Shown piece by piece: positions 60,496 to 64,000 of a stretch of 64,000 bases of DNA. The notes below the pieces were generated by a model. The model ran no database searches and was not told the origin of the DNA. It saw only the letters and a program-made list of their open reading frames with translations. The position numbers were made by a program, and so were the translations under genes. Positions within the stretch are counted from its first letter, which is position 1. Each line of letters opens with the position of its first letter. This DNA comes from Lophius americanus (lineage: Eukaryota > Chordata > Actinopteri > Lophiiformes > Lophiidae): the NCBI GenBank assembly GCA_037951165.1, contig JBBDHG010000187.1:1929501-1993500 (forward strand), read 5' to 3'.

Positions 60496-60564
60496 TCACG
60501 TCGAGGCCAGAGGACGCAGAGGCTCCAGCTGAGACTCCAAGGTGATCCTCTCCTGGTGAACCAC
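60496..60564 (-). CDS. reps2: reps2 last coding exon (REPS family C terminus)
   Basis: After a GATGCAG acceptor the exon reads VVHQERITLESQLEPLRPLA then ST and TGA (60498-60496). REPS1/REPS2 proteins end in a segment like EVHEERIALENQLEQLRPV as I remember it, so this is the final stretch of the C-terminal coiled coil. REPS proteins carry EH domains that bind NPF motifs, and their C-terminal coiled coil binds RalBP1, linking Ral signalling to receptor endocytosis. It joins the exon at 63125-63230 in phase 0. REPS2 rather than REPS1 is chosen because REPS2 is the neighbour of NHS in other vertebrates. Confidence 0.85.
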   Translation of the reverse strand: MVHQERITLESQLEPLRPLAST

Positions 60565-61735
60565 CTGCATCCAACACACAGAAAAGAAGCACATCCTCAT
60601 ACAGTGTCATTACTTTATGGCCATGGTAGCGGTCTCAAACAGTATGTTCTCTTTTCGTAACAGTTTGTCAGCTGGGTTCCCTTCTGATCGGTGATGATCT
60701 GATCTATTAAACAATAAAGTCCTTACTGATCAACACTCGTGTGAAACAGTTCAAAACCCATATCTCAATTCATGAAAAGTCCAAATCATGTCATCCGGCA
60801 AAAATAATGACCCAGCATTCTTTAAGCTACTGAGAGGAGCTAGAGAATTCTTGTGGTCTCTACTTCCGATTTAGCTTTTTTTCTCCATTTTCTTTCAGCT
60901 ATCTTGCTGCAACATTTTAACAACAAGGACAAAGATTGGCGTGGCTCTGTGATTGTTTAAACATCTCAAATGAAGGTATTTTAGAACAAGTTTGTTTTTT
61001 GTGCTGATCAGAGGGAACCTGGCTGAAAAAACGAGTTAAAAAAAGGGCACATACTGTTCCAGGCTGTTACCATGGAAAACGTGTTAGGTGTCAGAGTTTG
61101 CTGTTTAATAAAGTACACATGCATTGTACGAATTTATTGAGGTATTTCCCACTGATAAGGAGCTACTGAGCTGAAAAAAACAAGTCAATAGGGCAACAAT
61201 AATGAAAATACAGTTTGAGACCCGCTGCCTCAGACGTACGAATCCTCCCACCGTCAAACATTAACGTTCTGGACAGAACAACACACAGAACCACAAGGTC
61301 ATGTCGGTCTGTGGAGAATGAGTCCGGTGTTGATATTTAGCATCTCTCTCTGATCCTGAGCTCAGCACAGCAGGGAGCGGGGAGGGACGGCACCGACTAA
61401 TCACCAGGGGAAAGTCAGCACCGAGAAGAGTTTGCATGTGAATCGAGGGGGAAGTCTTAACAAGCCTTCAGGCTTTGTGCCATTGTTTGTTTCGTTTGCC
61501 ATGGTAACTACGGTCTATAACGAAACAACAACCCCCCCCCCCCCCCGCACTCCCTAACCAACCCAAAAGTAGCTCTTATGTGCATATTGCCCCCAAAAAT
61601 ATGAAAAAGATGACCAGCATAGAAATGTTTCCCAGACATTTGGAGTTAACAACATGAAACTAAGCTCTGGACGTTCTGTGTTGTTGTTTCGTTTGAAGGA
61701 GTTTCACAGGCCCGTGGGAAAAGTATTTTATGTAC

Positions 61736-61860
61736 CTCTGCCAAAGAGGTTATGTTTTCACCCATGTCTGTTTGTTTGCTTGTCTTTTAGCAGGGTTACT
61801 CATTAAATGTCTAGATACATCCAGACTCAGAATGCCAAACTCTTTTTTTTGCAACAAATA
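61736..61860. repeat. Dispersed repeat beginning ACCTCTGCCAAAGAGGT
   Basis: The motif CCTCTGCCAAAGAGG forms a small hairpin. It is followed by TTATGTTTTCACCC, then GTTTGTTTGCTTGTC and AGCAGG. I recognise this order as a common teleost dispersed repeat but cannot assign a class. Its right limit is uncertain. Confidence 0.5.
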
Positions 61861-62938
61861 TCGGACCCCTGCCCCTGTTTTTTTTCTATTGTAAGAGCTG
61901 GACACACAAACGCAGGATTGTGCTTTGGTAAAGGTATGCACCCTACTGTGAGGCATTCTTGTGACCCCTCAGACTGATCTTGGTAGACACTGGGGGGTTG
62001 GGAACCACTGCACTACAGAAAAGGTTAAAATTATGCCAATCTGCACGATAGATCAGGAAGAATTTTGAATTAAAAGATGACGTTAGGTCACGAAGGTTGC
62101 ATAAATAGGGGGCAATGTCCAAATAAAAGTATTCTGTACATTTCAGGGAAACTTTCAGACAAGATATCGATGATGAGGGGAAACAACTTTGGATTAAAAA
62201 TGTGTTTTTTGATGTCTACGCTGTTACTACCTGTATAACTTTATTTAAAATGTTATTTCCAAGGAGGAAATATTCCTTCCAGCAGCTTTCTTATCTCTCC
62301 TCACACACCCTGTTTCAGTTGGATGCCAGACCAGTCCAGACTCTATTTTGAAGAACACAGTTGCGAATGCCAACGGCTGTTTGGTATTTCAACAAGGCCT
62401 GATCCTATAAAAAGACTCATATGCCTTTCTCTGCAAAATTCCACACATGCTTTGAGGAGCTAGTAGAAATGACAGAGAAGAAATGACATTCTGGATTACC
62501 AAACACTAAAGAGGAATGCACTTATAAAATATAAACAAATAAATAAACCCAGCTGACAATAAAAATTGTGTTATTTGGAGTCATAATTGATCTCCCTTAC
62601 GTCTGTGATGTATAAAAGCTATAGATGTGCTGAGGGTTTCACTATTGGATCGTTTAAGAGGGGAATGACAGGCATTCAGCATGTGTTCCAAATGTGAGTG
62701 CGTGCACCACAGGCAGATCCCCAAAGCTGACGGCCGAGTCTGTCCCATTAGTTCTGCTATGAGTGATCGGTAGCGGAGCCGTTAGCTGAGCCCGGAGCTT
62801 TTCACCACACTGCAACGGGGGGAGAATTTGCTGTGGCACCAATTTGAGGCAAATTCAACCACTTTTCTAAAGTTATCGATCGTGTAACAGAAATACTGAC
62901 TGAGCTGATTGTTTTCCGGTTTCACAGTCTCCCAGAAG

Positions 62939-62984
62939 AGGAAGAGGAGGAGGAGGAGGAGGAGGAGGAGGAGGAGGAGGAGGA
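62939..62984. repeat. (GAG)n microsatellite
   Basis: About 15 GAG/GGA units. On the reps2 transcript it is a CTC/TCC pyrimidine tract about 140 bases downstream of the donor at 63124. Confidence 0.95.
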
Positions 62985-63124
62985 CCCTTCAGATCTACTG
63001 TGACTAGCTGCTGATGTCGTCCACACCCACTCCCCACACAAACACACCGTCCTTAAGGAGGATGCTGTCCTGGTCCGGTAGAACAACTAGGAGCTGTACA
63101 GTAAGAAGTAGTATAATGTCTGAC

Positions 63125-63230
63125 CTTGAGTTTCTGCTGGAGCTCGCTATTGAGACGCGTCAGCACTGCGTTGCTTTCCTTGTTTTTCCGGATCGCCATC
63201 TGGATCTCCTTCTTCTGTCTGGATGGCAGC
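63125..63230 (-). CDS. reps2: reps2 penultimate coding exon (coiled coil)
   Basis: This 106-bp exon follows a TTCTCTTTCAG acceptor (ending 63231) and ends at CTCAAG/GTCAGA. Its first base completes a codon begun in an unseen upstream exon. It then reads LPSRQKKEIQMAIRKNKESN followed by AVLTRLNSELQQKLK. The pattern is a charged amphipathic helix with heptad-like spacing, and it matches the REPS1/2 C-terminal region that binds RalBP1. It continues in phase 0 into the last exon. Upstream exons (EH domains, Pro-rich region) lie beyond base 64000. Confidence 0.85.
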
Positions 63231-64000
63231 CTGAAAGAGAATTCAAACCACTTTGGTCGGGTTTGAAATGAATTTTTTAAATGAATCAGTATAAATAACT
63301 GACCTGCTGCAGGGCTCAGTTTAAGAAAAACTAAGAATGAAACCAAATCTTTAACTGTTTTAAAGATTCCTGTAAGGATTTGGCTCTAATCAGGGTGTTT
63401 GGAGATGGGATTAAAGATAAAGTGTAGAAACTCTGAGACAATGGGTTGCTGCACTCACACACAGCTTATGATCAGACAACAACACAGGAATCTCACGTCA
63501 ATCATCCCGCAGGCAGTGACTACTGTTATTGATGCTCACATTCTTCTTCTTCTTCACTAAGCCGTCTATTCAATAGGGAGAAAGGTCCACAGAGTCATAA
63601 TGGCGGGTTAGATTGTGGCTTTCTGTTGAATTTTATCTATCTTGACAGTTTTGAGGTGTCAGTTTACAAAATACAGCTCTATATATTTTAGCTCTTATTC
63701 ACTTGAAGGCATATGAACAAGTATAAAAAATCCTGTTGAAGTTACTAAAATTTGCCATATGCATAAATGCTTCATCAGCATTTATCTGGAGCGTTTTCCC
63801 TGTCCACTTGATGAATGTACTGGTCCAACGTCGTTCCCCTTTGAGGTTTTTGTTCTCTACCAGCTTCTGAATCAAACGCCAACCTCATCTGCTGCTAAAT
63901 GTGCAGCTATGTTCACAAGATCAGGGCTTCTCAAACTCAGAATTATGAGGGCAGACCTCGTCTTAACCACGAAACAGAGACTAAGCCTGTGTTTACGACC
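63231..64000 (-). other. reps2: reps2 upstream intron, partial
   Basis: No further exon was recognised up to the window edge. A GGGCTTCTCAAACTCAG sequence near 63925 resembles a hAT-type terminus, but the other end is outside the window. Confidence 0.6.

Larger units (their letters stand above)
60565..63124 (-). other. reps2: reps2 last intron
   Basis: This 2,560-bp intron has donor GTCAGA at 63124 and acceptor CAG at 60567-60565. It contains a 15-base C run (61532-61546), a dispersed repeat near 61736-61860, a hAT-like end (GGTTGGGAACCACTGCACTA) near 61997-62016 and a GAG microsatellite at 62939-62984. No other exon was recognised. Confidence 0.8.

Overview
The window is vertebrate nuclear DNA, almost certainly from a ray-finned (teleost) fish. 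Coding sequence is sparse and split into short exons with GT/AG splice sites. Introns are long and AT-rich. Repeats are of teleost type: a tRNA-headed SINE family with an L2-like 3' tail, Tc1/mariner and hAT remnants, decayed LINE reverse transcriptases and many microsatellites. No bacterial operons, CRISPR arrays or confident functional RNA genes were seen.

Two protein genes were found, both on the minus strand, so each reads from high to low coordinates. (1) nhs, the Nance-Horan syndrome gene, a cytoskeletal regulator of the WAVE/Abi pathway. Five consecutive coding exons lie here: exon 1 (54265-54544), exon 2 (4689-4841), exon 3 (2662-2792), exon 4 (2360-2419) and exon 5 (246-438). All four junctions keep reading frame, giving residues 1-272 plus one base of the next codon. 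The rest of the gene, including the large central exon expected for the family, lies beyond base 1. (2) The last two coding exons of a REPS-family gene, most likely reps2 (63125-63230 and 60496-60564), encoding the C-terminal coiled coil that binds RalBP1. reps2 ends about 6 kb upstream of the nhs start on the same strand. This agrees with the REPS2-NHS order I remember from human Xp22.

Layout from low to high coordinate: 1-4841 holds nhs exons 5 to 2 with short introns, which contain a SINE and a Tc1 fossil. 4842-54264 is nhs intron 1 (49.4 kb), filled with repeat fossils, microsatellites and unannotated single-copy sequence. 54265-54850 is nhs exon 1 plus its GC-richer 5' flank, with a seven-residue upstream ORF. 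54870-55343 is a degenerate 23-bp minisatellite split by a tRNA-Thr-like SINE. 55344-60405 is intergenic, with one LINE scrap. 60406-63230 is the 3' end of reps2, and 63231-64000 is an upstream reps2 intron.

The two genes may share a theme: NHS acts on actin through WAVE/Abi, and REPS2 acts in Ral/RalBP1-linked endocytosis. I see no evidence that they are co-regulated beyond being neighbours. No nested gene was found in the large intron. No clearly new biological system was found. The most informative observations are the complete five-exon nhs model, its compact exon 1, the upstream ORF, the minisatellite/SINE structure upstream of nhs, a nested insertion inside a SINE, and a clustered 13-bp motif at 21374-21516.
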